From an uncultured Selenomonadales bacterium (GTDB taxonomy: Bacteria > Bacillota > Negativicutes > Selenomonadales > Selenomonadaceae): a DNA stretch of 64,000 nucleotides. The notes under the pieces are model-generated. The model ran no database searches. It was not told the origin of the DNA and saw nothing but the letters and a program-made list of their open reading frames with translations. A program made the position numbers and the translations under genes. The stretch spans positions 1-64,000 of the forward strand of contig CAMJMR010000003.1 of NCBI GenBank assembly GCA_946407095.1. The letters run 5' to 3'. Positions 1-8,025 of the stretch are shown piece by piece; the stretch's first letter is position 1; every line of letters starts with the position of its first letter.

Positions 1-98
1 CTTTTTGCTGCTATTCTTCTCTGGTTAAAATGAATTGTCCACAGTCCCTAGTTGTACCATTTTAAAAGCGATCGTCACGTTGCCAAAATGTTTAGGGC

Positions 99-127
99 TT
101 GATTCTGCTTTAAGGTTGCGCTATAGT
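99..127 (+). promoter_or_regulatory. Promoter for the deacetylase gene
   Basis: TTGATT (99-104) and TATAGT (122-127) are separated by exactly 17 bases, and the -10 ends about 28 bases before the start codon. This fits a sigma-70/sigma-A promoter. No operator is evident. Confidence 0.6.
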
Positions 128-155
128 AAAAAAAACTTTTTGACAAGGAGTAGCT

Positions 156-1079
156 ATGAAAAAATTTTTTTGTTTGACGATGATTTTGTTGACGATGATT
201 TTTGTCGGCTGCGGCGAGCAGTCAAAGCCCGCAGACGTTAATCAAATTCCGACCGAAGTGGCTGACCCGAATGTCGCTAAGCCCGCCGAAGAGCCTAAAC
301 CTGCCGAGCCCGTCACGCCCGCGCAGGAGGGCAAAGACTACATTGTTGCCGACGACGACTTGTCAAACTTGCAACTGTCCGACCCGACAATCCCCGTTTA
401 CGATAAATACATCATTTGGGAGCGACAGGAAAAAGGCTTGCCGATTGTGCTTCCCTACCTTGAGCCCTACGAGACCGAATCGACGGTTTATCTGACTTTC
501 GACGACGGTCCCGACGATAAAGTTACGCCGCAGATTTTGGACATCCTAAAGGCCGAGGGCGTCAAGGCGACTTTCTACGTTTGCGGCAACATGGTTGAGG
601 CTTATCCCGACGTGCTGAGGCGCATCTTCAACGAAGGGCACGCGATAGGCAACCACAGCTACAATCACCGCTACGACGAACTTTACAAGAGCCCGTGGAG
701 CTTCATGGAGCAGATTATTCAGACCGACACCGCGATTAAAAACGTCATAGGCGTGCGCCCGTTCATAATCCGTGCGCCGGGCGGCGTGGGCATGTTCAGC
801 GAAAACTACTGGACGATGGTTGAGGATTGCGGCTATATCGAACACGATTGGAACGTCTTGACCGAGGACGCGACGCCCGCCAAGCCCAATGCCTCCCAAC
901 AGATTAACAACGTCCTGAAGTATTTGGGCGACAATCCGCCGCGCTCCGTGATTATCCTTATGCACTCAAACAGCGACAAGGCCGAGACCGTCAAAGCCTT
1001 GCCCGAACTGATTCACTTCCTGCGCGATTGGGGCTATCAATTCGGTGTCGTCACGCCCATGACGCCGCAGCCGTGGTAA
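156..1079 (+). CDS. Polysaccharide deacetylase (NodB domain) lipoprotein
   Basis: This is a secreted NodB/CE4-type deacetylase that probably removes N-acetyl groups from peptidoglycan or another surface glycan. The N-terminus is a lipoprotein signal (MKKFFCLTMILL...FVGC, acylated Cys19), followed by a Pro/Glu-rich linker to about residue 60. The catalytic domain starts near residue 110 with TFDDGP (114-119, motif 1 metal/catalytic Asp). The metal-binding HSYNH follows at 167-171, then RAPGG (motif 3). The start is supported by AAGGAG eight bases upstream and by the signal peptide. It appears monocistronic, with a promoter upstream and a hairpin terminator directly after. The natural substrate cannot be told from sequence. 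Confidence 0.93.
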   Translation: MKKFFCLTMILLTMIFVGCGEQSKPADVNQIPTEVADPNVAKPAEEPKPAEPVTPAQEGKDYIVADDDLSNLQLSDPTIPVYDKYIIWERQEKGLPIVLPYLEPYETESTVYLTFDDGPDDKVTPQILDILKAEGVKATFYVCGNMVEAYPDVLRRIFNEGHAIGNHSYNHRYDELYKSPWSFMEQIIQTDTAIKNVIGVRPFIIRAPGGVGMFSENYWTMVEDCGYIEHDWNVLTEDATPAKPNASQQINNVLKYLGDNPPRSVIILMHSNSDKAETVKALPELIHFLRDWGYQFGVVTPMTPQPW

Positions 1080-1101
1080 TTTTCTGAAACCAAAAAGAAA
1101 A

Positions 1102-1134
1102 CTCCCGCCGATTTCGACGGGAGGTAATTTTTTG
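1102..1134. terminator. Bidirectional Rho-independent terminator
   Basis: CTCCCGCCGA pairs with TCGACGGGAG around a short loop (1102-1123), with A-rich sequence to the left and a T-rich tail to the right. It lies between the convergent deacetylase gene and the 81-aa gene and can serve both. Confidence 0.75.
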
Positions 1135-1148
1135 TTGCGGTTAAAACT

Positions 1149-1394
1149 TTACGCGGCTTCTTCTTTCAAGACGTAGCGCATATACAACGGGAGCTTTTCA
1201 ATCGTCTTGTCCAAGCGGGGATTCTTGCGCCAAAGATTGTATTTGTGCAGTTCCGATTCAGATCGTCCGCTCTTGAAGAATTGGTAGACGCCCTTAGAAA
1301 AGTCTTGCGTGAACAGGTAATACCGCTTGCCGTTTGAAATCAGATAGAAATGGAGCTTCTCGTTTAACTTGTTTACGGTTATCTTGTTCTTCAT
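1149..1394 (-). CDS. Hypothetical 81-aa protein
   Basis: A small basic protein (about 81 residues, many Lys, Tyr and Phe) with no signal peptide, membrane segment or recognised motif. The reading frame is credible because it has a GGGGGA ribosome site seven bases before the ATG, a 17-base-spaced promoter upstream and a terminator downstream. The fragments GKRYYLFTQDFSKGVYQFF and LDKTIEKLPLYMRYVLKEE suggest a compact alpha/beta fold. Function unknown. Confidence 0.7.
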   Translation of the reverse strand: MKNKITVNKLNEKLHFYLISNGKRYYLFTQDFSKGVYQFFKSGRSESELHKYNLWRKNPRLDKTIEKLPLYMRYVLKEEAA

Positions 1395-1441
1395 GAAACA
1401 TTCCCCCTATGAAAGCTGAATGAAAATTCTTCTACGCCGCT

Positions 1442-1470
1442 ATTTTAATCGAAAAGTTTTTGCTTGTCCA
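1442..1470 (-). promoter_or_regulatory. Promoter for the 81-aa gene
   Basis: On the minus strand, TGGACA (1470-1465) and TAAAAT (1447-1442) are separated by 17 bases, about 50 bases upstream of the start codon. Confidence 0.5.
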
Positions 1471-1559
1471 TAAGCGCGGAAAATTTTAATGAAAAAATAA
1501 TGATTCGTAATCTTCCGGCAGAGGCGTGTTGACGGCGGGTTTAAAATTAGAGGAACAGG

Positions 1560-1860
1560 GGCTTTTGGTAAATCGGCGTGTTCCTTCGATTCGGCGATTC
1601 GATGACTTTCAAGTTGATTAACTACTTTCTTTGACCGAGCAAAGAAAGTAGCAAAGACCCGCTTTAGAAGCGGGGGAACAGCGTGGACGCGGCGTCCCCC
1701 CTTAAGCCGTCGAAGAGTTTCAACGCGCTATCTGGGTCAAGCTTCAAGCTTGCGCCTCGCAGGGGCGGCTACTGACTACTTGTTCAACGTCCGCGCAACC
1801 CGAAACCACTTGTGCCCGCTGTTTAAGACGCGGGCGGCCGACTCCTTGTCGGCCTCGTCC
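1560..1860 (+). repeat. Dispersed composite intergenic repeat, copy 1
   Basis: The 515-base gap before the MetH-activation gene is largely filled by this element. It contains a perfect 10-bp hairpin ACTTTCTTTG/CAAAGAAAGT (1624-1649), then CCCGCTTTAGAAGCGGG (1658-1674), GTGGACGCGGCG, and the CCTCGCAGGGGCG block near 1755. The same blocks recur near 27,900 and 54,480, and parts recur near 3,500-4,170. No transposase is encoded. It could be a non-autonomous mobile repeat. Confidence 0.7.
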
Positions 1861-1909
1861 CTTGCAACTCGTTTCTTATTTTGCTAACAGACCCTAAGGA
1901 GGTGTCGAA

Positions 1910-2575
1910 GTGCCGATTTACAACGCGCAGATTTTGGCGATAGACGCGGCGGAAACTCGTCGATACGCGGGCTTGCGGAAGGTGCCGACCTTCGGCGAAA
2001 AAAATATCCTTGACGCGTGCCAAGAGGCTTTGCTACTTTCGGAAGTGCGCGGCGTCTGGGAGGTTTACGGCTACGACTGCGCCAAGCACACCGTCGAAAG
2101 CCGACCGCCCGTCACCATTGAGGGCAAGTCGATTGTCAAACACCTTGACGGCTGCGAAAAAGTCATTTGCATGGCGGCGACCGTCGGCTTTGCCGTTGAG
2201 CGCGAGATAACCAAAAAGTTTGAGCGCGGCGAATACCTTGCGTCGGTGCTGTTGGATGCGGCGGCTACTGCAGCGGTGGAACAGGCGGCTGACGCTATGG
2301 AAAAACATTTCGCGGCGACCTTCGCCAAAGACGGCTTCAAAATGCGTTGGCGCTTCAGCCCCGGCTACGGCGATTGGGATTTGACCGCGCAGGAGGAACT
2401 TTTTAAAATCGCTGGCGCAGAGCAAATCGGTATGAAGTTGAGCTCGGCAATGATGCTTGAGCCGCGCAAATCCGTCACGGCGATTATCGGGCTGTATAAG
2501 GGACAAGGGACAAGCGATAACCGACAAGCGGCTTGCAAGGCGTGCAACCGAATCGATTGCTCGATGAGGAAATAA
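1910..2575 (+). CDS. Stand-alone B12-dependent methionine synthase activation domain protein
   Basis: A 221-aa protein matching the reactivation (AdoMet-binding) domain of cobalamin-dependent methionine synthase, encoded separately from the catalytic MetH. In the family this domain helps reductively methylate oxidised cob(II)alamin using S-adenosylmethionine. The diagnostic motif RFSPGYGDWDLTAQ lies around residues 150-163, and the C-terminal CKACNRIDCSMRK is Cys-rich. The start is GTG, supported by AAGGAGGTG just upstream. It is followed four bases later by map. No cobalamin riboswitch was seen ahead of it. Split MetH systems of this kind are common in anaerobic Firmicutes. Confidence 0.85.
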   Translation: MPIYNAQILAIDAAETRRYAGLRKVPTFGEKNILDACQEALLLSEVRGVWEVYGYDCAKHTVESRPPVTIEGKSIVKHLDGCEKVICMAATVGFAVEREITKKFERGEYLASVLLDAAATAAVEQAADAMEKHFAATFAKDGFKMRWRFSPGYGDWDLTAQEELFKIAGAEQIGMKLSSAMMLEPRKSVTAIIGLYKGQGTSDNRQAACKACNRIDCSMRK

Positions 2576-2579
2576 ATTC

Positions 2580-3485
2580 ATGATAAAGTTTTTCAGGGAG
2601 ATGTTGCGACGTATGAAACGAAACGACCCGTGTTGGTGCGGCAGCGGCAAGAAGTACAAGAAATGTCACGAAGACTTCGACGCCCGAATCGACGAAATAA
2701 AATTCATTAAGGCAAAGAATCAGGTGCGCCCGCCCAAGAGGCTGATTAACAACGCGGCGGACATCGAAGGCATAAGGCGGGCGGCGGTTATCAACACGGG
2801 CGCGCTCGATTTGATGAGCGAACTCGTCAAGGAGGGCGTCGACACTTTGACACTCAACGACGCCGCGCACGAATTCATTGTAAGTCACGGCGCGAATCCC
2901 AGCTGCTTGAATTTTGAAGGCTTCCCGAAGAGCATTTGCATTTCCGTCAACAACGTCGTCTGTCACGGCATTCCTTCGCGAAAGGAAATCCTGAAGGCGG
3001 GCGACATTCTCAATATCGACATAACGACCGACCTTGACGGATACTTTGCAGACGCCTCGCGCATGTACACCGTCGGCGAAATTTCGCCCGAAGCAAGGCG
3101 GCTAATCGACGTGACGCACGACATCATGGAGGCGGGCATTGCGGCGGCGAAGGCTTGGCATTTCGTCGGCGATATCGGCGCGGCTTGCGGGAAAATGGCG
3201 CACGATAACGGCTACTCTGTCGTCACCGATTTGGGCGGGCACGGCGTCGGGAAAAAATTTCACCTAGAGCCGTTCGTAAGTCACGACTGCGCCGCCGATA
3301 CGGGAATGCTTTTGGTGCCGGGCATCGTCATTACCGTCGAGCCCATGATTAACGCGGGCAAGAAATACGTCACGGTCGACGAGGACGACAAATGGACTGT
3401 CCGCACGAAGGACGGTAGCTTATCGGCGCAATGGGAGAAAACCATTTTGATAACCGAGACAGGCGCGGAGGTTTTGGCAAGCTGA
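2580..3485 (+). CDS. map: Methionine aminopeptidase type I with N-terminal SEC-C zinc motif
   Basis: Removes the initiator methionine from nascent proteins. Residues about 12-32 form a SEC-C metal-binding motif (RNDPCWCGSGKKYKKCH), then comes a type I MetAP catalytic domain. The family's metal ligands are visible in NIDITTDLDGYFADASR (two Asp), GHGVG (His), and the later ITVEPMI and WEKTILIT segments (Glu). The SEC-C extension occurs in some clostridial and other bacterial MetAPs and is thought to aid ribosome association. The start could be the ATG at 2580 (AGGA nine bases away) or 2613. It follows the MetH-activation gene and is probably cotranscribed. Confidence 0.92.
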   Translation: MIKFFREMLRRMKRNDPCWCGSGKKYKKCHEDFDARIDEIKFIKAKNQVRPPKRLINNAADIEGIRRAAVINTGALDLMSELVKEGVDTLTLNDAAHEFIVSHGANPSCLNFEGFPKSICISVNNVVCHGIPSRKEILKAGDILNIDITTDLDGYFADASRMYTVGEISPEARRLIDVTHDIMEAGIAAAKAWHFVGDIGAACGKMAHDNGYSVVTDLGGHGVGKKFHLEPFVSHDCAADTGMLLVPGIVITVEPMINAGKKYVTVDEDDKWTVRTKDGSLSAQWEKTILITETGAEVLAS

Positions 3486-3489
3486 TTGT

Positions 3490-3641
3490 GAATTAAGAGG
3501 CCGCCCAAGGACGGGCAGACGTCCGCCGATGATTTTGCGTGACGCAAAAACCGGCAACGTGACGTTGCATCCAGATAGCGCGCTGAAACTCGTCGACGGC
3601 TTAAGGGTGAACGCCGCGTCCACATTGTTCGTCTTTGGGCA
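3490..3641 (-). repeat. Dispersed composite repeat, copy 2 (left part, inverted)
   Basis: An inverted relative of the repeats near 1,680 and 28,010. It holds GGCCGCCC...GGGC, TTTTGCGTGACGCAAAA, the palindrome GCAACGTGACGTTGC, ATAGCGCGC and GCCGCGTCCAC. The IS30 remnant follows immediately. Together the repeat, IS remnant and a second repeat fragment fill 3,486-4,190, and no intact gene is present there. Confidence 0.65.
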
Positions 3642-4089
3642 CGCGAATAGTCAAGCTAAGTGCAACACAATGAAAAACTCATAGTTTCCTGCTAAGATGT
3701 TTATCGTAATGGTGGTGAATACTTGCTACACGCGAAGACGTAAAAAATGCCGCCCGAACAAATTGCCAATCGTCTCAAGCTCGAAAATTATCCGATTCAG
3801 ATAAGTTACAGGACGATAGCAATCTACGCAGGGATACGCCGGAACAAAAACGTTCATTGAGGTATTTCAGTGTCAACCGCTCTACACGATAACCCCTGAC
3901 AGAGGGCAAGGTAACGACGGAGTTGGGCGTTGAGTTCTACTTTCCGCCGGTAGCATCACGCGCCTTAGCAAGGAAGACTTACAAAAAGTCGTTGACCAAC
4001 TAAATCACCGTCCCAGAAAATGTTTGGGTTATAGAACACCCGCAGAAGTATATTTTTCTACTACGTTGCACTTAGCTTGACTATTCGCG
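3642..4089 (+). mobile_element. Decayed IS30-family insertion sequence
   Basis: Perfect 25-bp inverted repeats bound the element: CGCGAATAGTCAAGCTAAGT... at 3642-3666 and its reverse complement at 4065-4089. Inside are fragments of an IS30 transposase in more than one frame: PEQIANRLKLENYP near 3,750, ITPDRGQ near 3,890, and the typical C-terminus LNHRPRKCLGYRTPAEVYF ending in a stop inside the right end. At 448 bp it is less than half the usual IS30 length, so the middle is deleted and the transposase is dead. The intact ends could still be mobilised in trans. Confidence 0.88.
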
Positions 4090-4170
4090 CGGTCAAAGAC
4101 CCGCTTTAAAAGCGGGGGAACAGTTAAGGCGCGGACATCCTTCAGCCGTCAACGAGTTTCAGCGCGCCCC
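4090..4170 (+). repeat. Dispersed composite repeat, right part after the IS30 remnant
   Basis: CCCGCTTTAAAAGCGGG (4100-4116), GGGGAACAG and a CGTCAACGAGTTTCAGCGCG segment match copy 1 (1650-1730), indicating that the IS30 element lies between two repeat fragments. Confidence 0.6.
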
Positions 4171-4190
4171 AATATTCGGAGGCTTTGTTT

Positions 4191-4841
4191 ATGAGAAAAT
4201 TTTCTGTCGCGGCGGATATCGAGCGCGTTAAAAATCTTTACCGCTACGAAGACGAATATCGCGCCAAAGGTTACGATTTGATTGCGGGCGTCGACGAGGC
4301 GGGACGCGGCTCACTTGTCGGGGCGGTCGTAGTGGCGGCTACCGTCCTGCCCGCCGATTTGTATCTTGAACGCCTTGACGATTCAAAAAAACTTTCCGCC
4401 AAGATTCGCGAAAGACTTTACGAGCAAATCACGGAGGCGGCTGTCAGTTGGAGCGTCGTGGCGGTGCCCGTCGAGGAGGTTGACAATCTGAACGTCTATC
4501 AAGCGACGTTGGCGGGCATGAAACGCGCCGTCGAAGGTTTGAACGTTCAGCCGGAATTCGTCCTTACCGACGCCATGCACGTCGACTTCGGCGAAAAAAT
4601 TCCTTCCTTGCCGATTGTTCACGGCGACGCGTTGAGTGCTTCCATTGCCGCCGCGTCGATTATCGCCAAGGTGACCCGCGACCGCCTCGCCGACCAATGG
4701 GCAGTTCAATATCCCGAATACGGCTTCGAGCGCAATCGCGGTTACGGCACCAAGGAACATATCGCCGCCATTTACAAGCACGGAGCCACGCCCATTCACC
4801 GCCGCTCGTTCAATCCCGTCAAAGAACTCTTGAGCCAATAA
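4191..4841 (+). CDS. rnhB: Ribonuclease HII
   Basis: Degrades the RNA strand of RNA-DNA hybrids and nicks at ribonucleotides misincorporated in DNA. The signature AGVDEAGRGSLVG carries the first acidic residues (about 35-41), with DDSKKL, the catalytic Asp in LTDAMHVDF, and SIIAKVTRDR (about 155-165) following. The C-terminus GYGTKEH...PIHRRSF is typical. At 216 aa the length is normal. ATG 4191 is preferred over the upstream in-frame TTG 4185 because GGAGG (4178-4182) lies eight bases before it. A strong terminator follows at once. Confidence 0.95.
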   Translation: MRKFSVAADIERVKNLYRYEDEYRAKGYDLIAGVDEAGRGSLVGAVVVAATVLPADLYLERLDDSKKLSAKIRERLYEQITEAAVSWSVVAVPVEEVDNLNVYQATLAGMKRAVEGLNVQPEFVLTDAMHVDFGEKIPSLPIVHGDALSASIAAASIIAKVTRDRLADQWAVQYPEYGFERNRGYGTKEHIAAIYKHGATPIHRRSFNPVKELLSQ

Positions 4842-4876
4842 AAAAAACCCCGCGCAGGTTGCGGGGATTTTTTTTG
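4840..4876. terminator. Bidirectional terminator between rnhB and the M50 protease gene
   Basis: CCCCGC (4848-4853) pairs with GCGGGG (4861-4866), flanked by eight or more A residues on the left and nine T residues on the right, so it can stop transcription from both convergent genes. Confidence 0.9.
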
Positions 4877-4877
4877 C

Positions 4878-5513
4878 TTAAAGCAGAATGCCGACGATGC
4901 CTTGAAATATTCCGAAGATGAATCGTTGCAACGGAACAAAGACGTAGCTCAGCACGGGCGTCGCGATTATTATCAGCAGGAAGATGAAGCTGTAGCGTTC
5001 GAGCCCTTCAAACTGCCGCGCCAATTCGTAAGGCAACAGGTTGCGCAAGATGTGCGAGCCGTCGAGCGGCGGTATCGGCAGCATGTTGAAAATCGCGAAG
5101 TTTATGTTGTAAATGATTATCAGATTGAAGACGACGAGCAGCCCCTCCGTGAACGGCACGTTGAGCTTCGCCAGCAAAACCAAGACGATCAGCGCGATAA
5201 ATGCCGTGATTAAATTCGACGCGGGACCTGCCAGCGATACCAAGATGTCATCTCTGCGCGGGTTGCTGAAGTTCATTGGGTTTATGCGAACGGGCTTAGC
5301 CCAGCCGAAGTGCACCAAGAACAGCATCAGCAAGCCGATTGGGTCGACGTGAGCGGCGGGGTTGAGCGTCAAACGTCCTTCGAGCTTCGGCGTATAATCG
5401 CCCAGGGCGTAGGCGACGCGAGCATGAGAGAATTCGTGCACGACCATGGCAATAACAATGCCCGGCAAGCCCGCGATTAAATTCATCAGGAAGCCGCCAA
5501 TATCATCAAACAT
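4878..5513 (-). CDS. Site-2-protease-like M50 zinc metallopeptidase
   Basis: A polytopic membrane metalloprotease of the M50/S2P family (YwhC-like subfamily). The zinc motif HEFSH lies in the first transmembrane region near residue 26, and the third ligand region is the PPLDGSH motif near residue 150. Four to six hydrophobic segments are visible. Family members cleave membrane-embedded substrates, and no substrate can be inferred here. The start ATG (5513) overlaps the stop of the upstream NUDIX gene (TGATG), with GGAGG seven bases upstream, so translational coupling is likely. The track's extra TTG codon is not needed. Confidence 0.9.
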   Translation of the reverse strand: MFDDIGGFLMNLIAGLPGIVIAMVVHEFSHARVAYALGDYTPKLEGRLTLNPAAHVDPIGLLMLFLVHFGWAKPVRINPMNFSNPRRDDILVSLAGPASNLITAFIALIVLVLLAKLNVPFTEGLLVVFNLIIIYNINFAIFNMLPIPPLDGSHILRNLLPYELARQFEGLERYSFIFLLIIIATPVLSYVFVPLQRFIFGIFQGIVGILL

Positions 5514-6091
5514 CAAAACACCTCCGGCTTTTTAAGGAAGACTTGCTTGGCGAGCAACAGGATTGATACGGCTGATTTGGCGTCGAAAATTTTTCCGCTC
5601 TCAACCATTTGCAAGGCGGCAGTCAGCGGAATTTTCACGACGTTGATAAATTCGTCAGAATCGGGATGAATTTTGCCCGGCGTCAAGTCGCTTGCGGCGT
5701 AAAGGTGAATGTATTCGTTGCTGAAGCCGACCGTCGTGGCAATCGTCGTGAGTTTCCAATATTTGCCCGCCGTGTAGCCCGTTTCCTCCGACAGTTCGCG
5801 CTTGGCGCATTCAATCGGGTCTTCGCCGACCTTGTCGAGTTTGCCCGCGGGCACTTCAAGCGTGACTTGACCGACGGGATAACGGAATTGGCGCACAAGG
5901 ATAATCTGATTGTCGGGCAGGAGCGGGATAATCGCCGCCGCGCCGGGGTGTTTAATCCATTCGCGCGTGGCCGTGTGTCCGTTGGGCAATTTCACTTCGT
6001 CCTTGAACACATGCAACAGCACGCCGTCAAATATCGGTTCGCTTGAAATTTTTTTCTCGACCAAAGTTTTATCTTCGTTGTCAATCAACAT
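5513..6091 (-). CDS. nudF: ADP-ribose pyrophosphatase (NUDIX hydrolase)
   Basis: A 192-aa NUDIX protein of the ADP-ribose pyrophosphatase subfamily, which hydrolyses ADP-ribose to AMP and ribose 5-phosphate. The Nudix box GKLDKVGEDPIECAKREL continuing into SEETGY lies around residues 88-112. The N-terminal segment with TREWIKHPGAAAIIPLL and RQFRYPVG is characteristic of the subfamily. AGGAG precedes the ATG. The last codons overlap the M50 protease start. Substrate specificity within NUDIX proteins is inferred from similarity only. Confidence 0.9.
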   Translation of the reverse strand: MLIDNEDKTLVEKKISSEPIFDGVLLHVFKDEVKLPNGHTATREWIKHPGAAAIIPLLPDNQIILVRQFRYPVGQVTLEVPAGKLDKVGEDPIECAKRELSEETGYTAGKYWKLTTIATTVGFSNEYIHLYAASDLTPGKIHPDSDEFINVVKIPLTAALQMVESGKIFDAKSAVSILLLAKQVFLKKPEVF

Positions 6092-6304
6092 GCCAATCGC
6101 TCCTCAAAAAATTTTTCTGCTGTATGATACAGGAGGCGTGGCGGAATGTAAAGTTGCGAATCGAATTTTCAAGCGACCGCCGCCTCAACACTTGTTCCTT
6201 GTTCCTACTTCCTTGTTCCTAAAAAAAATTTTTTAGCAGGAAATTTTCAGACTCAACCCGAATCAACCGCTAACGAACAGAAAATTTTTCGGGAGGTTGA
6301 AATT

Positions 6305-6958
6305 TTGGTTCACATAGTGATTGATTTGGAAATGAATCCCGTCAACAAGACTTTCAAGGACGTGCGCCGCTACACCACCGACGAGGTGATAGAAATCGGC
6401 GCGGTCAAGCTTGACGACGATTATAAGCAGGTAGACGAGTTTCAATGCTACGTCCGCCCGCAATACGGCGAGATAACCAAGCACATAACCAAGCTGACGG
6501 GCATAACGCAAGAGACCGTTGCCGACAAGCCGCTTTTCCCCGAGGCTTTTCAGAATTTCATGGATTGGATTGGCACGTGGGATATGACGCTCTATTCGTG
6601 GAGCAATTCCGATATTAATCAGTTGCGCGACGAGTGCAAGTTCAAAATGCCCAAATACGACGTGAGCCGCCTGGAAAGGCAGTGGCGCGACTTGCAGAAG
6701 GCGTTCGACGAGCGAATCGGTTTGCATTCGAGCCTTGCGCTAAAGCACGCTATCGGCGCGATGAATCGCGACTTCGAGGGCACGCAACACACCGCCCTTG
6801 CCGACGCCGCCAACACCGCCGCCATCCTTACGCTTTTGCAGGACGACGAAGAATTTTTCCGCGTCATGCAGCCCGTGATTGATTTGTTGCGCCCGAAACA
6901 ACTTTCGCAATCAATCGGCGACCTTTTCCCCGAACTAAGCAAGCTGAAATTCGATTAA
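6305..6958 (+). CDS. DEDDh 3'-5' exonuclease (KapD/RNase T-like)
   Basis: A single-domain DnaQ-fold exonuclease of 217 aa. Visible acidic motifs are VIDLEMNP (ExoI, Asp and Glu near residues 7-9), SWSNSDINQL (ExoII Asp, about 100) and HTALADAANTA (ExoIIIe His and Asp, about 160-165), so the DEDDh set is complete. Its 3'-5' exonuclease activity on RNA or DNA is family knowledge, and the physiological substrate is unknown. The start is TTG, because GGGAGG (6291-6296) lies eight bases upstream and no ATG or GTG fits. A hairpin terminator follows. Confidence 0.88.
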   Translation: MVHIVIDLEMNPVNKTFKDVRRYTTDEVIEIGAVKLDDDYKQVDEFQCYVRPQYGEITKHITKLTGITQETVADKPLFPEAFQNFMDWIGTWDMTLYSWSNSDINQLRDECKFKMPKYDVSRLERQWRDLQKAFDERIGLHSSLALKHAIGAMNRDFEGTQHTALADAANTAAILTLLQDDEEFFRVMQPVIDLLRPKQLSQSIGDLFPELSKLKFD

Positions 6959-6977
6959 CGTTCGGCTGATAAAAAAG

Positions 6978-7006
6978 CTCTTCGTCACTGGGCGAGGAGT
7001 TTTTTT
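6978..7006 (+). terminator. Terminator of the exonuclease gene
   Basis: CTCTTCGTC pairs with GGCGAGGAG (wobbles included) around ACTG, followed by seven T residues. A near copy stands at 7071-7099. Confidence 0.8.
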
Positions 7007-7009
7007 GCG

Positions 7010-7070
7010 CGGCAAATTCGTTGCGGTCATGAGCGATTAATCGCGCTATCTGGATGCAACGTCACGTTGC
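7010..7070 (-). repeat. Short dispersed repeat with GCAACGTCACGTTGC palindrome
   Basis: Contains CGCGCTATCTGGATGCAAC and the palindrome GCAACGTCACGTTGC, shared with the elements near 3,560 and 15,655. It lies between two nearly identical terminator hairpins. Confidence 0.6.
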
Positions 7071-7099
7071 CTCTTCGTCATCGGGCGAGGAGTTTTTTT
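7071..7099 (+). terminator. Duplicated terminator hairpin
   Basis: CTCTTCGTCATCGGGCGAGG and seven T residues repeat the hairpin at 6978-7006 almost exactly. No gene ends between the two, so it looks like a duplication. Confidence 0.7.
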
Positions 7100-7183
7100 G
7101 TTGCGCCGCCAAGTGCCATTCGTGTAAAATGCTCGGCGAAGCTAAAACAGCGACCCAAAATTAAATGCAAAGGAGCACTTGAT

Positions 7184-7876
7184 GTGAGCAATACTTCAAA
7201 TTCGGAAGCCGAAAAGGGAAGTAAATTTTGGATGCAGAAAATTGTAAACGAAAATTCTTTCAAGGCGCGTTTGGAAGAATTTCTCGACGAAAAATTTTTG
7301 AACTTCTTCTGCCCGTTGCAAGCCGAAGCGTATAAAGAATATCAGCTTAAAGAGACGAAAATTATTTCCGAAGTACTCGGCTTGTCTCGTGAAGGTTTCA
7401 AAGAACGATTTTCTTTCTGGCCGACGAATCAGCCGCATTGGGACTCAATCGCATTGTCCGCCGACGGAAAAATTTTGTATCTGTTCGAGGCAAAAGCTCA
7501 TCCAAAAGAAATTTTCAGCAAAATCAGTGCCGTCAACTTAAACAGCATTGAAAAAATTACAAACTCCATGCGCACAGTTTTCGAGGAAATATCTGACGCG
7601 GATGAGAAAAATTTTGCCGCATGGCTGAACAAATATTATCAGCTCGGAAATCGATTCACTTTTTTGCATTTCATGAATCGAATGACGTTTCCCAAAATCA
7701 AACGCACAGTTTTGGTTTTGTTGAACATTACAGACGATAAAACTTATATAGCCACTTCCAAAGCGGATTGGGTTCGGCATTACGAAGAAATTTTTCAAGA
7801 GATGCTCGGTCAAAAAATTCCGCCGCCGAATGTGGAAATGATTTATTTTCCGGGCAACATTTCGCCTCCAAGATAA
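7184..7876 (+). CDS. Uncharacterised protein, possible PD-(D/E)XK nuclease fold
   Basis: A 230-aa protein not confidently assigned. The segment PHWDSIALSADGKILYLFEAKAH (residues about 90-112) resembles the core of PD-(D/E)XK nucleases, with an Asp, then a strand, then E-A-K. The rest is mixed alpha/beta with many aromatic residues. The track start at 7067 lies in a terminator and is rejected. GTG 7184 has GGAG eight bases upstream and begins MSNTSNSEAEKG. A terminator follows. It is monocistronic. Its composition is slightly more AT-rich than its neighbours, which could mean transfer, but no mobile sequence adjoins it except the repeat at 7010. Confidence 0.65.
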   Translation: MSNTSNSEAEKGSKFWMQKIVNENSFKARLEEFLDEKFLNFFCPLQAEAYKEYQLKETKIISEVLGLSREGFKERFSFWPTNQPHWDSIALSADGKILYLFEAKAHPKEIFSKISAVNLNSIEKITNSMRTVFEEISDADEKNFAAWLNKYYQLGNRFTFLHFMNRMTFPKIKRTVLVLLNITDDKTYIATSKADWVRHYEEIFQEMLGQKIPPPNVEMIYFPGNISPPR

Positions 7877-7898
7877 AATCTGCCCATTAAACAAAAAT

Positions 7899-7925
7899 TC
7901 CCCGCCAATCGACGGGGATTTTTTT
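7899..7925. terminator. Terminator
   Basis: CCCCG...CGGGG hairpin (7900-7917) with A-rich left flank and seven T residues on the right. Confidence 0.8.
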
Positions 7926-7929
7926 GAAT

Positions 7930-8022
7930 TTAGAAACACGCAAGCATTTCGTTTCGGCGCGGCGATTTGCTGAAGTCACGGGCGATTGGACGCGCTAACT
8001 GTTCCGCCGCTTTTAAAGCGGC
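7930..8022 (+). repeat. Dispersed hairpin repeat
   Basis: Contains GCAAGCATTTCGTTTCGG, a GACGCGCTAACTGTTCC block and the hairpin GCCGCTTTTAAAGCGGC (8006-8022). It is closely related to 24,355-24,450 and, inverted, to 15,630-15,745. It abuts the 3' end of cstA. Confidence 0.7.
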
Positions 8023-8025
8023 TTC

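Noticed and set aside
3420-3625. Short minus ORFs over the map/repeat boundary
   Set aside because: They are translations of the repeat element and the end of map in other frames.
7067-7183. N-terminal extension of the gene at 7184
   Set aside because: It would be translated from a terminator and repeat. A good GTG start with GGAG exists at 7184.
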